Shown here piece by piece: positions 39,975-48,509 of a stretch of 64,000 bases of DNA. This stretch comes from Thermohalobaculum sp951813525 (GTDB lineage: Bacteria > Pseudomonadota > Alphaproteobacteria > Rhodobacterales > Rhodobacteraceae). Positions within the stretch are counted from its first letter, which is position 1; every line of letters starts with the position of its first letter. Position numbers and translations under genes: made by a program. The notes under the pieces were generated by a model. The model ran no database searches. It saw nothing but the letters and a program-made list of their open reading frames with translations, and was not told where the DNA came from. The stretch spans positions 1,116,001 through 1,180,000 of the forward strand of contig CATOTJ020000003.1 in the NCBI GenBank assembly GCA_951813525.2, in the 5' to 3' direction.

Positions 39975-40727
39975 ATGGCGTTCCAACCCATCCAGTGGCT
40001 TGTCCGGCCTGCGCTGCTGATCAGCGCCATCGCTGCGATGACCGCCTTGATCAGTGGCCCCGCCAGCGCGACGCCGCCGCGGTCGATGCAGATGGACGAA
40101 ACGATCCTGGCCCAGAACGCCACCCATCTGTTCGTTCTGCGCCGGATCGATGACAATCTGGGATATCACAATACAATTCTGACGGACGTTCAACTGATCG
40201 CCAGAAATCTGGTGACAGGCCGCGACGATCGGATCTGGCCGGTGATGAGCGTTCTGGATCATGGCGCTGATTGGCAAAGCTATAACGAACCGGCGCGGCT
40301 GGCGCTGCGTGAATTGCCCGAGACCTTTGAACCGTTCGCGGTCCTGAGGGCCGAGGGCGTATGGAGGTATTTGCCCGCGGAACGCGGCCCGTCGAATGCC
40401 AGCGCATCCTGGTCAAAGAACGGGCTGCAGGTCACCGGGACCGACGATGCCGTCAGCCATGCCATTGATATTGCTACGATTCGCGAAAAACTGCAGAGCA
40501 GCCTGCAGCAATCACACAGCGTACAATCCGAGCGGAGCGCCATTAACGGCGACCCCGGCCCGGACCTGGCGATGATCACTGCCGAGCTTTGCTGGGTCGG
40601 CGATCTTTATGGTTATGCGACCCCGGGCGGCCAGGGCGATGGCGGGTATGCTGTTCGGCTGGATTGCGACGACGATCTGGTCGGCGACGCTGCCTCGATT
40701 TATGTCATCGTTCCGCCGGTGCAATGA
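39975..40727 (+). CDS. exported protein, unknown function
   Basis: A 250-residue protein with an N-terminal hydrophobic leader (LLISAIAAMTALISGPASA, ending near residue 30). The mature part begins PPRSMQMDETILAQNATHLF and contains MSVLDHGADWQSYNEPARLA and an SLQQSHSVQSERSA polar stretch; two cysteines lie near the end. The ATG is one base after the hslU stop, so the two are transcribed together. Its own stop overlaps the UPF0178 gene (ATGA). No family recognised. Confidence 0.7.
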   Translation: MAFQPIQWLVRPALLISAIAAMTALISGPASATPPRSMQMDETILAQNATHLFVLRRIDDNLGYHNTILTDVQLIARNLVTGRDDRIWPVMSVLDHGADWQSYNEPARLALRELPETFEPFAVLRAEGVWRYLPAERGPSNASASWSKNGLQVTGTDDAVSHAIDIATIREKLQSSLQQSHSVQSERSAINGDPGPDLAMITAELCWVGDLYGYATPGGQGDGGYAVRLDCDDDLVGDAASIYVIVPPVQ

Positions 40728-41185
40728 CCGCGCTTTACATCGATGCCGACGCTTGCCCCGTTCGGGGCGAGGCGATGAAGGTCGCCGAGCGGCATGGATT
40801 GGAGGTCTATGTCGTCTCGAATGGCGGGATCAGGCCCGATCCGAGCCCTAAAGTGCATTTGGTGGTCGTACCTGACGGGCCGGATGCCGCGGATATGTGG
40901 ATTGCCGACCGGATCGGCGACGGTGACATCTGTATCACCGGCGATATCCCGCTGGCCGCGCGCTGTATCGAGGCCGGGGGCCGCGCGATCAAGCATAACG
41001 GCGAGGCATTCACGCCAGCAAATATCGGTAACGCCCTGGCCATGCGCGATCTGATGACCGACCTGCGCGCGGCCAATCCGTTGAACCAGGGCGGCGGCGG
41101 GAAAGCGTTCACCAAGCAGGACCGGTCGCGTTTTCTGGATGCGCTGGATCGGCTGGTCCGCGCGGCGATGCGCACGCGGAATTGA
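40724..41185 (+). CDS. UPF0178 (YaiI/YqxD) family protein
   Basis: A 153-residue cytoplasmic protein of the YaiI/YqxD family, which has a PIN-like/NYN-type fold. The family start YIDADACPVRGEAMKVAER holds the acidic metal-site residues, followed by VVPDGPDAADMWIADRI, GDICITGDIPLA and a C-terminal GGGGKAFTKQDRSRFLDALD. Nuclease activity is suggested by the fold but unproven. It is coupled to the exported-protein gene by four bases. Confidence 0.92.
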   Translation: MTALYIDADACPVRGEAMKVAERHGLEVYVVSNGGIRPDPSPKVHLVVVPDGPDAADMWIADRIGDGDICITGDIPLAARCIEAGGRAIKHNGEAFTPANIGNALAMRDLMTDLRAANPLNQGGGGKAFTKQDRSRFLDALDRLVRAAMRTRN

Positions 41186-41266
41186 GCGGGTCATACCCAA
41201 GGCCGGGGCCAAGATATGGCCCTGAAACGGCCATCTGATCTGTGCTTGGGCCAGACTGTGGGTCAG

Positions 41267-41315
41267 ACCTTGGGTTTCCCAAGGTTAAGGTTCTCGAAGG
41301 CAATATGAGAGAACC
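41267..41315 (+). repeat. two tandem hairpins after the UPF0178 gene
   Basis: ACCTTGGG-TTT-CCCAAGGT (41267-41285) is a perfect eight-pair stem. It is followed at once by GGTTCTC...GAGAACC (41289-41295 with 41309-41315). Neither is followed by a T-run, so they are not classic terminators; they could be a Rho-independent-like attenuator, an mRNA-stabilising structure or protein sites ahead of the amidohydrolase gene. Confidence 0.5.
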
Positions 41316-41378
41316 CTCTGGTGATCTTCGTCGAAGTCCGCGAAGGTCACGGTGATTGTTCATCCGAACGGGGCCACC

Positions 41379-42248
41379 ATGATCCGAAGCCTTTTTGCGA
41401 CGCTTTTCCTGTTATCTGTCCTGCCCGCCAAGGGCGACGAACCCATCGGCGCAGGGGCTGCCGATCTGCCGATCTTCGATGCGCATATTCACTATAAGGA
41501 ACCCGCCTGGGGACCGTTCCCGCCGGAAACGGTGATCGAGATGTTCGACAGGAATGGGGTTGCGATGGCGCTGGTGTCTTCGACGCCGGATCAGGGCACG
41601 ATCAAACTTTGGGAGTTTGCACCGGCCCGGATCGTGCCCGAGCTTCGCCCGTATCGCGGTAACTACGGTTCGGGCAACTGGATGGACATGATCGGGATGC
41701 GCGGATATCTGGCCGACCGGCTGGACCGGTACCCGCATCAGGGGATCGGAGAATTCCATGTCCGCGCAATGGACGGCGCCGACGAGGCTCTGCTGCGCGA
41801 TGTGGCGCGCATGGCGTTGGAGCGCGGCATTCCGGTTCACATCCACTCTGGCGCTGCGCCCGTGCAGTTCTTTTTCGATGCCGAGCCGGAACTGAAAGTG
41901 ATTTGGGCCCATGCCGGAATGTCGTCGCCGCCCTCGGAAGTTCAGGCGATGATGGACAAGCACGAGCGGCTGTTCGCCGATACGTCGTTCCGCGAAGGCG
42001 ACATTCTGCGCGGCGGCGGAATGGACCCGGACTGGCGGGCGCTGTTGATGCGCCATGCCGACCGTTTCATGGTCGGATCGGATACCTGGGTGAACGGTCA
42101 GTGGTCGCGATACGACGCGATTATCGAACAGAATCGCGCCTGGCTGGCATTGTTGCCCCGGCGCGAAGCCGAGATGATCGCCTTTCGCAATGCCGAGGCG
42201 CTGTTCAAGCGCAAGGTTACGTCCGGGCTGCTTGGCAAGCGGAAATAG
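41379..42248 (+). CDS. exported amidohydrolase-family enzyme
   Basis: A 289-residue member of the amidohydrolase (TIM-barrel) superfamily. After a Sec signal (MIRSLFATLFLLSVLPAKG) comes the metal motif FDAHIHY (HxH), then His in VHIHSG, His in IWAHAGMSS and the catalytic Asp in FMVGSDTW. These are the residues of the amidohydrolase-2 group, which hydrolyses or decarboxylates small acids. A periplasmic location is unusual for that group. The stop is followed by a convergent smr gene. Substrate unknown. Confidence 0.85.
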   Translation: MIRSLFATLFLLSVLPAKGDEPIGAGAADLPIFDAHIHYKEPAWGPFPPETVIEMFDRNGVAMALVSSTPDQGTIKLWEFAPARIVPELRPYRGNYGSGNWMDMIGMRGYLADRLDRYPHQGIGEFHVRAMDGADEALLRDVARMALERGIPVHIHSGAAPVQFFFDAEPELKVIWAHAGMSSPPSEVQAMMDKHERLFADTSFREGDILRGGGMDPDWRALLMRHADRFMVGSDTWVNGQWSRYDAIIEQNRAWLALLPRREAEMIAFRNAEALFKRKVTSGLLGKRK

Positions 42249-42281
42249 CGCTGCCGCCCGGGCAGGCCAGGGCCGCCGGTT

Positions 42282-43004
42282 TTACCGTCGTCTTTTCAGA
42301 TAGACATAGAAGGCACCGCCGCCGCCATGTTTCTGGTGCGCCTGATAGATGCCGACAATCGATGCGCCGAGCGGGGAGGCGCGCAGCCAACCGGGCAGAG
42401 ATTCGCGGAGCACGCCCTTGCCGCGCGACCAGTCGCCGCCACCACTGGCACCACCACTGCCGCCGCTGCCAGAGCCGGAGCGGCCGTGATCGGATCTGCC
42501 TTTCCCGGTAATCACCAGAACGACGCGGCAGCCGCGCGCCATCGCGTCGGCCAGGAAGGTCAGGCAGGCGCGGTGCGCGCGTTCTGCCGACATGCCGTGC
42601 AGATCAATGCGCGCGTCGGGCTCGCGGGCGCCTTTGCGCAGACGGGTGGCCGTGCGCCGGTCCAGCCCGGCTTCCGGCCGGCCGACGGGGCCGATCTCGG
42701 CGCCGGACAGGGCGACTTGCGCGGTCGATCCGTTCAGTTTGGGGCGCGGCCGGTGCGATTGGCGTTTCGGCGGCGCTATGGCATCGCGAAAGGCTTTTTC
42801 CGGCGAGGAACTGCTTTCCACGTCGCTGCCTGCATCAGCGGGCATCGGCGGTACCGCCCGGCCATTCGGCTGATCAGGTTTATTGTCAGGCGTCGATTTT
42901 CGGTCTGTCGTCGCTGCGACACGGTCCCAAAAAATCCGCTCTTCCGGCGTCAGACGGCGCGGTCCGCGCCAGCCACGGTTTCCTGCGCCCCCTGTCCCAG
43001 CCAT
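42282..43004 (-). CDS. Smr-domain protein
   Basis: A 240-residue protein ending in an Smr (small MutS-related) domain, a nicking endonuclease-like fold. The N-terminal 110 residues are charged and low-complexity. The Smr domain has IDLHGMSAERAHRACLTFL, VVLVITGKG and the end SIVGIYQAHQKHGGGGAFYVYL. Inside it, between ITGKG and GVLRESLPGWL, is a Gly/Ser-rich insertion of about 25 residues (RSGSGSGGSGGASGGGD), longer than the usual basic loop. It is 13 bases downstream of the Tim44-like gene and co-transcribed with it. Rhodobacterales often have mltA here; it is absent. Confidence 0.9.
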   Translation of the reverse strand: MAGTGGAGNRGWRGPRRLTPEERIFWDRVAATTDRKSTPDNKPDQPNGRAVPPMPADAGSDVESSSSPEKAFRDAIAPPKRQSHRPRPKLNGSTAQVALSGAEIGPVGRPEAGLDRRTATRLRKGAREPDARIDLHGMSAERAHRACLTFLADAMARGCRVVLVITGKGRSDHGRSGSGSGGSGGASGGGDWSRGKGVLRESLPGWLRASPLGASIVGIYQAHQKHGGGGAFYVYLKRRR

Positions 43005-43017
43005 GTCCGGTGCCCGA

Positions 43018-43722
43018 TCAGGCGCCGGTGCCGATCAGAAGCCAGTTGGGATCGACCGAGCCCATCTCGCGGCTGAAGGTCCACACATCGGATTGGCGGC
43101 GCACCTCGTTCGGGTCGCCTTCAACCACCCGGTTCTCGGCGTCGTGAACCGAGGTGATCAACTCGCCCACGAAACGCACGGTGACGTCGGCGATGTTGGA
43201 GCCGTCTTCGAAGGCAACTTCCTCGACCTTTGATTCGCGCACGCCGATAAAGCGGGCCTCGACGCGCAGGTTCTGCTCTTCGCGGGCTGAAATCCCGGAT
43301 TCGAAGGCCGAAAAAACATCGGGCGCCAACAGGTCGCGCAGGGTCTGACGGTCGCCTTCTTCATAGGCCATCAGGATCATTTCGTAAGCACCGCGCGCGC
43401 CGTCGGCGAACTCGTCCAAATCGAAATCAGGTTCCAACCGGGTGATCTTGGACAATGCGGCGGCGCTGGTTTCGGAAATCCCGGCGACCTGGCGCGAGCG
43501 GTTCTCGGGCGCGTCCTGATCGTCGTCATCGTTCTGGTCATCGGTTTGGCGTTCTTCTGCGGCTGCCGCCGGGCCGGCGCGTTCCTTCGCTTCCTGATGG
43601 CGGCGCACATATTCGGGAGGCCCCTCATGCCCGGAGCGCGTACCGATGATGGCGCGCAGCCGGTAGAGCACCAGTGCGGCCACTGCAATAAGAACCACAA
43701 GTTCGATCGTATCGCTGTCCAT
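43018..43722 (-). CDS. Tim44/TimA-family membrane adaptor protein
   Basis: A 234-residue protein with one N-terminal membrane segment (TIELVVLIAVAALVLYRL) and the conserved IIGTRSGHEGPPEY. An acidic linker (DDQNDDDDQDAPEN) is followed by the Tim44-like domain: DEFADGARGAYEMILMAYEEG, LLAPDVFSAFESGIS and VWTFSREMGSVDPNWLLIGTGA. The bacterial members are thought to work at the inner membrane near Sec-type export, inferred from the mitochondrial homologue. Divergent from fxsA across about 155 bases, and upstream of secB, which fits an export-related neighbourhood. Confidence 0.93.
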   Translation of the reverse strand: MDSDTIELVVLIAVAALVLYRLRAIIGTRSGHEGPPEYVRRHQEAKERAGPAAAAEERQTDDQNDDDDQDAPENRSRQVAGISETSAAALSKITRLEPDFDLDEFADGARGAYEMILMAYEEGDRQTLRDLLAPDVFSAFESGISAREEQNLRVEARFIGVRESKVEEVAFEDGSNIADVTVRFVGELITSVHDAENRVVEGDPNEVRRQSDVWTFSREMGSVDPNWLLIGTGA

Positions 43723-43879
43723 CAGCCTGCGTCGTCCTTACCGAATATGCCCCGCCATTCTTGCGCGCCGGAGGGTCGGGACGTTGCCAACCGGCGGGTA
43801 CGATCCCTATGTAGGGTCTAGGCCGCCCGTTGTCCACGCGCGGTATCCGGATGAATCCGGCCCGCAAAACGGAGATGTA

Positions 43880-44371
43880 ATGCGACTTTTCCTGATCTTT
43901 ATCATCGTGCCGGTCATCGAGATCGGCCTTTTTATCGAGATCGGCGGTTGGATCGGCACCTGGCCGACGCTGGGGCTGATAATTCTGACGGCGTTCGCCG
44001 GATCCTGGCTGATGCGCCGCCAGGGAATCGCGGCAATGCGCGAGTTTCAAAATAGGCTGGTCGCGGGCGATCAGCCGACCCAGTTACTGGCCGAAGGCGC
44101 GATGATCCTTTTCGCCGGGGCTTTGTTGTTGACGCCCGGATTTTTCACCGACGCGGCGGGATTGGCATTGCTGTTGCCACCGGTGCGCGGGTGGCTGTGG
44201 AAGCGGCTGGAGCCGCGCGTGAAGATCCGCACAGCAGGGGCCACTGGCCCTGGCGGATGGCAGATGCATACGGGCGGAGGCGTTGTGGATGGCGAGTTCA
44301 CCGAGATGCCGCCTGCAGGGGAGCCGGTGAACCGGCCTGGTCCGCCCGGCGTCGACAGCGACCGGCGCTGA
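43880..44371 (+). CDS. fxsA: FxsA-family membrane protein
   Basis: A 163-residue membrane protein. It has the FxsA pattern: two N-terminal helices with IIVPVIEIGLFIEIGGWIG, then GLIILTAFAGSWLMRRQG, and a third membrane part ILFAGALLLTPGFFTDAAG followed by LLPPVRG. The Escherichia coli protein suppresses F-plasmid exclusion of phage T7; a general role is not defined. The C-terminal tail is polar and Gly/Pro-rich. The ATG follows GGAGATGTA. It is 97 bases upstream of secB. Confidence 0.93.
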   Translation: MRLFLIFIIVPVIEIGLFIEIGGWIGTWPTLGLIILTAFAGSWLMRRQGIAAMREFQNRLVAGDQPTQLLAEGAMILFAGALLLTPGFFTDAAGLALLLPPVRGWLWKRLEPRVKIRTAGATGPGGWQMHTGGGVVDGEFTEMPPAGEPVNRPGPPGVDSDRR

Positions 44372-44468
44372 CGCACCTGCTTGATTTCGGTTGATCCGAT
44401 TGCGGGCGGCGGGTCGATCTGATACGGCCCGGACCAGCAAATTCAGCCCAGATCGAGAGGGATCCCCG

Positions 44469-45005
44469 ATGTCCGACGAAACGACGAATTCCGGTGATAG
44501 CGACGCCGCGGCAGCTGGCGGCAACGGTGCAGCCAGTGATGCAGGCGGCGAAGCGCCCAACGTCAAAATGGTGTCGCACTATATCCGGGATTTGTCCTTC
44601 GAGAATGTCGCCGCCCAGGATGGTACCCCAACCGGCGGGCAGCCGGAAATTTCAGTCCAGGTGAACCTGGATGCAGGCGCTTTGACGGAAACACGGGTTC
44701 AGGTTGCCATGAAGGTCGAGGCCGAGGCCAAGAGCGGGGACAAGCCGCGCTTTTTGGTGGAACTCGACTATGTCGGCGTTTTCGATCTGGTGAACATTCC
44801 CAAAGAGCATGTTCACCCGGCGCTGTTCATCGAATGCCCGCGCCTATTGTTGCCGTATGCCCGGCGGGTCGTGTCCGATGTGACCCGTGATGGCGGATTT
44901 CCGCCGTTGATGCTGGACAATGTCGATTTCGGTCGGCTCTATCAGATGCGCATGGCCCAGTTGGCGGCCGAGCAGGCAGCCGCGGGCGGTCAGCAGGACG
45001 CCTGA
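44469..45005 (+). CDS. secB: protein-export chaperone SecB
   Basis: A 178-residue cytoplasmic tetrameric chaperone that holds preproteins unfolded and passes them to SecA. The first 30 residues are a low-complexity Ser/Ala/Gly/Asp extension. The core has YIRDLSFENV, VQVNLDAGAL, LDYVGVFDLVNIP and the conserved ECPRLLLPYARRVVSDVTRDGGFPP pattern (about residues 118-142) and LDNVDFGRLY. The start is the ATG giving MSDETTN after GAGAGGGATCCCCG. fxsA-secB adjacency is common in alphaproteobacteria. Confidence 0.96.
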   Translation: MSDETTNSGDSDAAAAGGNGAASDAGGEAPNVKMVSHYIRDLSFENVAAQDGTPTGGQPEISVQVNLDAGALTETRVQVAMKVEAEAKSGDKPRFLVELDYVGVFDLVNIPKEHVHPALFIECPRLLLPYARRVVSDVTRDGGFPPLMLDNVDFGRLYQMRMAQLAAEQAAAGGQQDA

Positions 45006-45062
45006 GCCTGTGCCATCGCGCGGTGGCGGGCGGGCCGCGCGGCGCGGCTGAAGGGGAAGAAA

Positions 45063-45731
45063 ATGGCCCGGATCATCCTGGTGCATGGCATGGCGGCGAC
45101 GGCCAAAAGCTGGTTCAATGTTCCGGCCAGGCTGCGCGCCAAATCCCATGACGTCACCGTGGTGACATTGCCCGGGCACGGGGATGGGGCCGATCCGGCC
45201 GAGGTGAAGCTGGCAGAATTGGTCGCAGCGGTGGAAGCCGGGATGGATGCCAGCGAACCGGCGGTCTTGATCGGCCATTCGATGGGCGGGTTCATAACCT
45301 CGCGGGCGGCGGTCAAGGATCCTGACGCGGTCAGCAAGTTGATCTATGTCGCGGCCATGCTGCCCAAGGATGGCGAGACGATCCAATCGATAGCGTTGAA
45401 CCGGGCGGGCACGAACCTGCTGAAGATCGGGCGGGAGTTTTTGAAGGCCGGTGTCCTTCCCGGCGATCCGGCGCTGCATGGTCCGGCAGGTGCCGTGTTA
45501 TTGTCGCCCGACAGCTTTATGACCGAGCCCTTTTCCGGCGGCAGCCAATTCCCTGCCGATGGCGCCCACTATATTCGGTGCAGGGACGATTTGGTGATTG
45601 ATCCGGTCGTCCAGGGCGAGATGATCGACGCCTATCCAGGTGTCACCAGCGAAGTGATGCCCACCGGCCATCTGCCGCAGAAAACTGCGGAGGACGATCT
45701 GGTGAAACGAATTCTGGAGGCTTTGCCATGA
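45063..45731 (+). CDS. alpha/beta-fold hydrolase
   Basis: A 222-residue cytoplasmic hydrolase related to methylesterase/salicylate-esterase-like enzymes. The N-terminus has LVHGMAATAKSWFN, the nucleophile elbow is LIGHSMGGF, and the late catalytic His is in PTGHLPQK. The ATG follows AAGGGGAAGAAA. It overlaps the BKACE gene by four bases and starts a run of catabolic genes, so it probably hydrolyses an ester or enol-lactone in that pathway; this is inference. Confidence 0.88.
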   Translation: MARIILVHGMAATAKSWFNVPARLRAKSHDVTVVTLPGHGDGADPAEVKLAELVAAVEAGMDASEPAVLIGHSMGGFITSRAAVKDPDAVSKLIYVAAMLPKDGETIQSIALNRAGTNLLKIGREFLKAGVLPGDPALHGPAGAVLLSPDSFMTEPFSGGSQFPADGAHYIRCRDDLVIDPVVQGEMIDAYPGVTSEVMPTGHLPQKTAEDDLVKRILEALP

Positions 45732-46582
45732 GCGCTGAACCCGTCAATGTCGCCGGAAAGCCGTGCATTATCTGTTGCGCGATCACCGGATCGGTTCCGA
45801 CCAAGGCCGACAACCCGGCGGTGCCGATCACTGTGTCCGAGCAGGTCGAATCGACCCAGGCGGCGTTCGAGGCGGGCGCCACGATCTGCCATGCCCATGT
45901 CAGAAATGACGATCAGACGACAACGTCTGACCCCGAAAAGTTCGGGCGGCTGAAGGAAGGGCTGGAAAAGCATTGCCCGGGAATGATCGTCCAGTTTTCG
46001 ACCGGCGGGCGGTCGGGGACAGGGAACGAGCGCGGCGGGATGTTGCCGCTGCGCCCCGACATGGCGTCTTTGACGGTCGGGTCGAACAACTTTCCGACCC
46101 GGATCTACGAAAACAGCCCGCAACTGGTCGATTGGCTGGCGTCGGAGATGTTGGCCCATGACATCAAGCCCGAAATCGAGGCATTCGATCTTTCCCACAT
46201 CTTCCAGGCGGTAAAGATGGCGGCGGATGGCCGGTTGGCCGGGCCGCTGTATATTCAGTTCGTCATGGGCGTGAAGAACGCGATGCCGGTCGATCGGGAT
46301 GTGTTCGACTTTTATGTCTCGACCGTCCGGCGCATCGCGCCCGATGCCGAGTGGTGCGGTGCGGGGATCGGTGCCGGTCAGATCCTGTTGAACGACTGGT
46401 GCATAAGCGCGGGCGGGCATGTGCGCACAGGGCTGGAAGACAATGTCCGGCTGGATCGCGAACGGCTGGCACCGTCGAATGCAGCGCTGGTGGCGCGGGC
46501 GGCCGAGCTGTGCGAGCGCTATGATCGCCCGGTTGCGACCGTCGATCAGGCGCGCCAGATCCTAGGGTTGAGGGCGGCGTGA
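45728..46582 (+). CDS. BKACE-family beta-keto acid cleavage enzyme
   Basis: A 284-residue metal-dependent enzyme of the 3-keto-5-aminohexanoate cleavage (BKACE, COG3246) family, which condenses a beta-keto acid with acetyl-CoA and yields acetoacetate plus an acyl-CoA. The zinc-binding HxH is in ICHAHVRND (His55, His57), and FSTGGRSG plus EIEAFDLSHIF are family landmarks. It lies between the hydrolase and the pcaB-like gene. Its natural substrate cannot be read from sequence, but the context points to a ring-cleavage product. Confidence 0.92.
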   Translation: MSAEPVNVAGKPCIICCAITGSVPTKADNPAVPITVSEQVESTQAAFEAGATICHAHVRNDDQTTTSDPEKFGRLKEGLEKHCPGMIVQFSTGGRSGTGNERGGMLPLRPDMASLTVGSNNFPTRIYENSPQLVDWLASEMLAHDIKPEIEAFDLSHIFQAVKMAADGRLAGPLYIQFVMGVKNAMPVDRDVFDFYVSTVRRIAPDAEWCGAGIGAGQILLNDWCISAGGHVRTGLEDNVRLDRERLAPSNAALVARAAELCERYDRPVATVDQARQILGLRAA

Positions 46583-46625
46583 TGCGGCTGCCGCGGGGCC
46601 TGTTGCCCGGGACCGGGCTGGGCGC

Positions 46626-47939
46626 ATGACCGGCGCAACGCATTTTGCCGACAACACGCTTTTGGGCGGTGTGCTGGGCGACGCGGAGATCGCTGGCTTT
46701 TTCACGCCGGAGGCCGAGATCGCGGCAATCATCGCGTTCGAGGCGGCGCTGGCCCGCGGTGAAGCTGCCGAGGGAGTGATCCCGGTAGGGGCGGGTGCTG
46801 CGATTACGGAGGCGCTGAACGGCGTTTCGATCGACCCGGAAGAACTGATCGAACCGACCCGTGCCGCGGGGGTCGTCGTGCCGGGCCTGGTCAAGCTGCT
46901 GCGCGAACGCGCCGGGCCGGATGGCGCCTATATTCACTGGGGCGCGACGACACAGGACGCCATGGATACCGGTCTGATCATGCGGCTGCGCGATGCGTTG
47001 GCGGTGTTGGAAGATCGATTGAGGCGGCTGATCGACGGTTTAACGGTCCATGCACGCGATCATGCCCGGCTGCCGATGGCCGGGCGCACACGCAGTCAGA
47101 TTGCGACGCCAGTGACGTTTGGCCTGCGGGTCGCGGCCTGGCGTGCGCCCCTGGTGCGGTGCTTGGACCGGTTGCAGGATTTGCGCCCGCGATTGCTGGT
47201 GGCACAGCTTGGCGGCGCGTCGGGGACGTTGTCGGTCCTTGGCGACAAGGGACCTGCTGTTTTGCAGCGGGTTGCCCGGGATCTGGGGTTGGGATGCCCG
47301 GCAAAGACATGGCAGACCGAGCGCGACGGGCTGGTGGAACTGGCCAACTGGTTGTCCATGATCTCGGGCCTCGTGGGACGCATCGGTGCCGATCTGATGT
47401 TGATGGGCCGGTCGGAGATCGGAGAGGCGCGCGCAGGTGTGGGCGGCGGATCGTCGACGATGCCGCACAAGGCCAATCCGGTACTGGCGGAAGCGTTGAT
47501 CACCCTGGCCCGGTTCAACGCCGGCCAGTGCGGATTGGCGCAATCGGCCCTGCTGCACACCGAGGAACGCGATGGCCCGGCCTGGTCGGGTGAGTGGCTG
47601 GTCCTGCCCCAGATGACTGTGGCGGCCGGTGCCGGGCTGGCCCATGCCCTGGAACTGGCCGGTTCGCTGACGCCCGATGCCCGGCGCATGGCGGTAAATA
47701 TGGACATCGCCGACGGTGCCATCCACGCCGAGGCGCTGGCCTTTGCGCTGGCTGTGCATATGCCGCTGTCCGACGCGCAAGCGATTGTGAAACAGGCAGC
47801 AAAGACCGATGGCGGGACATTGTCCGAGCGGGTTGCCGTGATCGCCGGCGCGCGCGGCGTTCCGGCGCCGGAACTTGGTGATCTGGATGTCAGTGCGCTG
47901 GCCGAGATGTGGATTTTGCGCTCGCTGGACGGTGTTTGA
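46626..47939 (+). CDS. 3-carboxy-cis,cis-muconate cycloisomerase-like enzyme
   Basis: A 437-residue member of the fumarase/adenylosuccinate-lyase superfamily, closest in pattern to PcaB, which converts 3-carboxymuconate to a lactone in the protocatechuate branch. It shows YIHWGATTQDAMDTG near the N-terminus, AGRTRSQIATPVTFGL mid-protein and the signature loop GGGSSTMPHKANPV. No protocatechuate dioxygenase (pcaGH) is in the window. A linked homoprotocatechuate dioxygenase could mean it acts on a related muconate. It converges with hpaR. Confidence 0.88.
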   Translation: MTGATHFADNTLLGGVLGDAEIAGFFTPEAEIAAIIAFEAALARGEAAEGVIPVGAGAAITEALNGVSIDPEELIEPTRAAGVVVPGLVKLLRERAGPDGAYIHWGATTQDAMDTGLIMRLRDALAVLEDRLRRLIDGLTVHARDHARLPMAGRTRSQIATPVTFGLRVAAWRAPLVRCLDRLQDLRPRLLVAQLGGASGTLSVLGDKGPAVLQRVARDLGLGCPAKTWQTERDGLVELANWLSMISGLVGRIGADLMLMGRSEIGEARAGVGGGSSTMPHKANPVLAEALITLARFNAGQCGLAQSALLHTEERDGPAWSGEWLVLPQMTVAAGAGLAHALELAGSLTPDARRMAVNMDIADGAIHAEALAFALAVHMPLSDAQAIVKQAAKTDGGTLSERVAVIAGARGVPAPELGDLDVSALAEMWILRSLDGV

Positions 47940-47968
47940 TCGGCGCCTGACGGGTTTTCGCGGGCTGG

Positions 47969-48418
47969 TCAGATGCGTTCGAGGTCTTCCAGGAGGTCGA
48001 GCAAAAGTTCATAGCGCTCGGCGCCCAGGGCCGTGCGATAGCTTGCCGCGATTTTCAGTGCCTTGGGCAGGTTGTTGTCGATGATCGCCTGTCCCTGCGG
48101 TGTGATCGACAGTGCTTGGCGCCGCCGGTCATTCGGGTCCGGTTCGCGCGAAAGATGGCCTTTTTCGACCATCGATTGAACGATGCGGGTTTGGCTGGGC
48201 AACAACAGGCAGGCGCGATCGGCCAGTTTTGTTGCGTCCTGTGGGCCAAATTCCGACAGGACACGCAAGATCCGCCATTGCTGTTCGGTGATGGCGCTGT
48301 CGGCCAGCATTTCGCGGATCGGGGCCATGACCCGTTCGCGTGCCCGCATCAGCGCGATGGGCAGCGAGCGGGCTGTTTCCGGCAGGCCGGAGGGGGCAGT
48401 GTTTTCTGATCCGTCCAT
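47969..48418 (-). CDS. hpaR: MarR-family regulator of homoprotocatechuate catabolism
   Basis: A 149-residue dimeric repressor of the HpaR type. The winged helix-turn-helix reads ITEQQWRILRVLSEFGPQDA, then LLLPSQTRIVQSMVEKGHL, DPNDRRRQALSITPQG. The N-terminal LPIALMRARERVMAPIREML is typical of HpaR. HpaR represses its operon until a hydroxyphenylacetate-type compound binds. It is divergent from hpaE across 91 bases that hold candidate operators. Confidence 0.9.
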   Translation of the reverse strand: MDGSENTAPSGLPETARSLPIALMRARERVMAPIREMLADSAITEQQWRILRVLSEFGPQDATKLADRACLLLPSQTRIVQSMVEKGHLSREPDPNDRRRQALSITPQGQAIIDNNLPKALKIAASYRTALGAERYELLLDLLEDLERI

Positions 48419-48437
48419 GGCGGTTTCAATTCCCTAT

Positions 48438-48498
48438 CGAAATTTCGGTTGCGGGAGCGCTCTGATTATGCTTAACATCGCAACAATTAACTTCGCAA
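48438..48498 (+). promoter_or_regulatory. candidate HpaR operators in the hpaR-hpaE gap
   Basis: CGAAATTTCG (48438-48447) is a perfect ten-base palindrome. A second signal is a direct repeat of TTAAC(A/T)TCGCAA at 48472 and 48487, 15 bases apart. Both lie between divergent start codons where a MarR-type repressor should bind. I see no clear -35/-10 pair beyond the A/T-rich ATTATGCTTAAC. Confidence 0.5.
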
Positions 48499-48509
48499 GG
48501 AAAACCGCA

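Noticed and set aside
38867..40156. A 429-codon minus-strand frame across hslU
   Set aside because: Shadow of hslU in GC-rich DNA, with no motif.
41267..41315. Hairpins as a Rho-independent terminator
   Set aside because: No T-run follows either stem.
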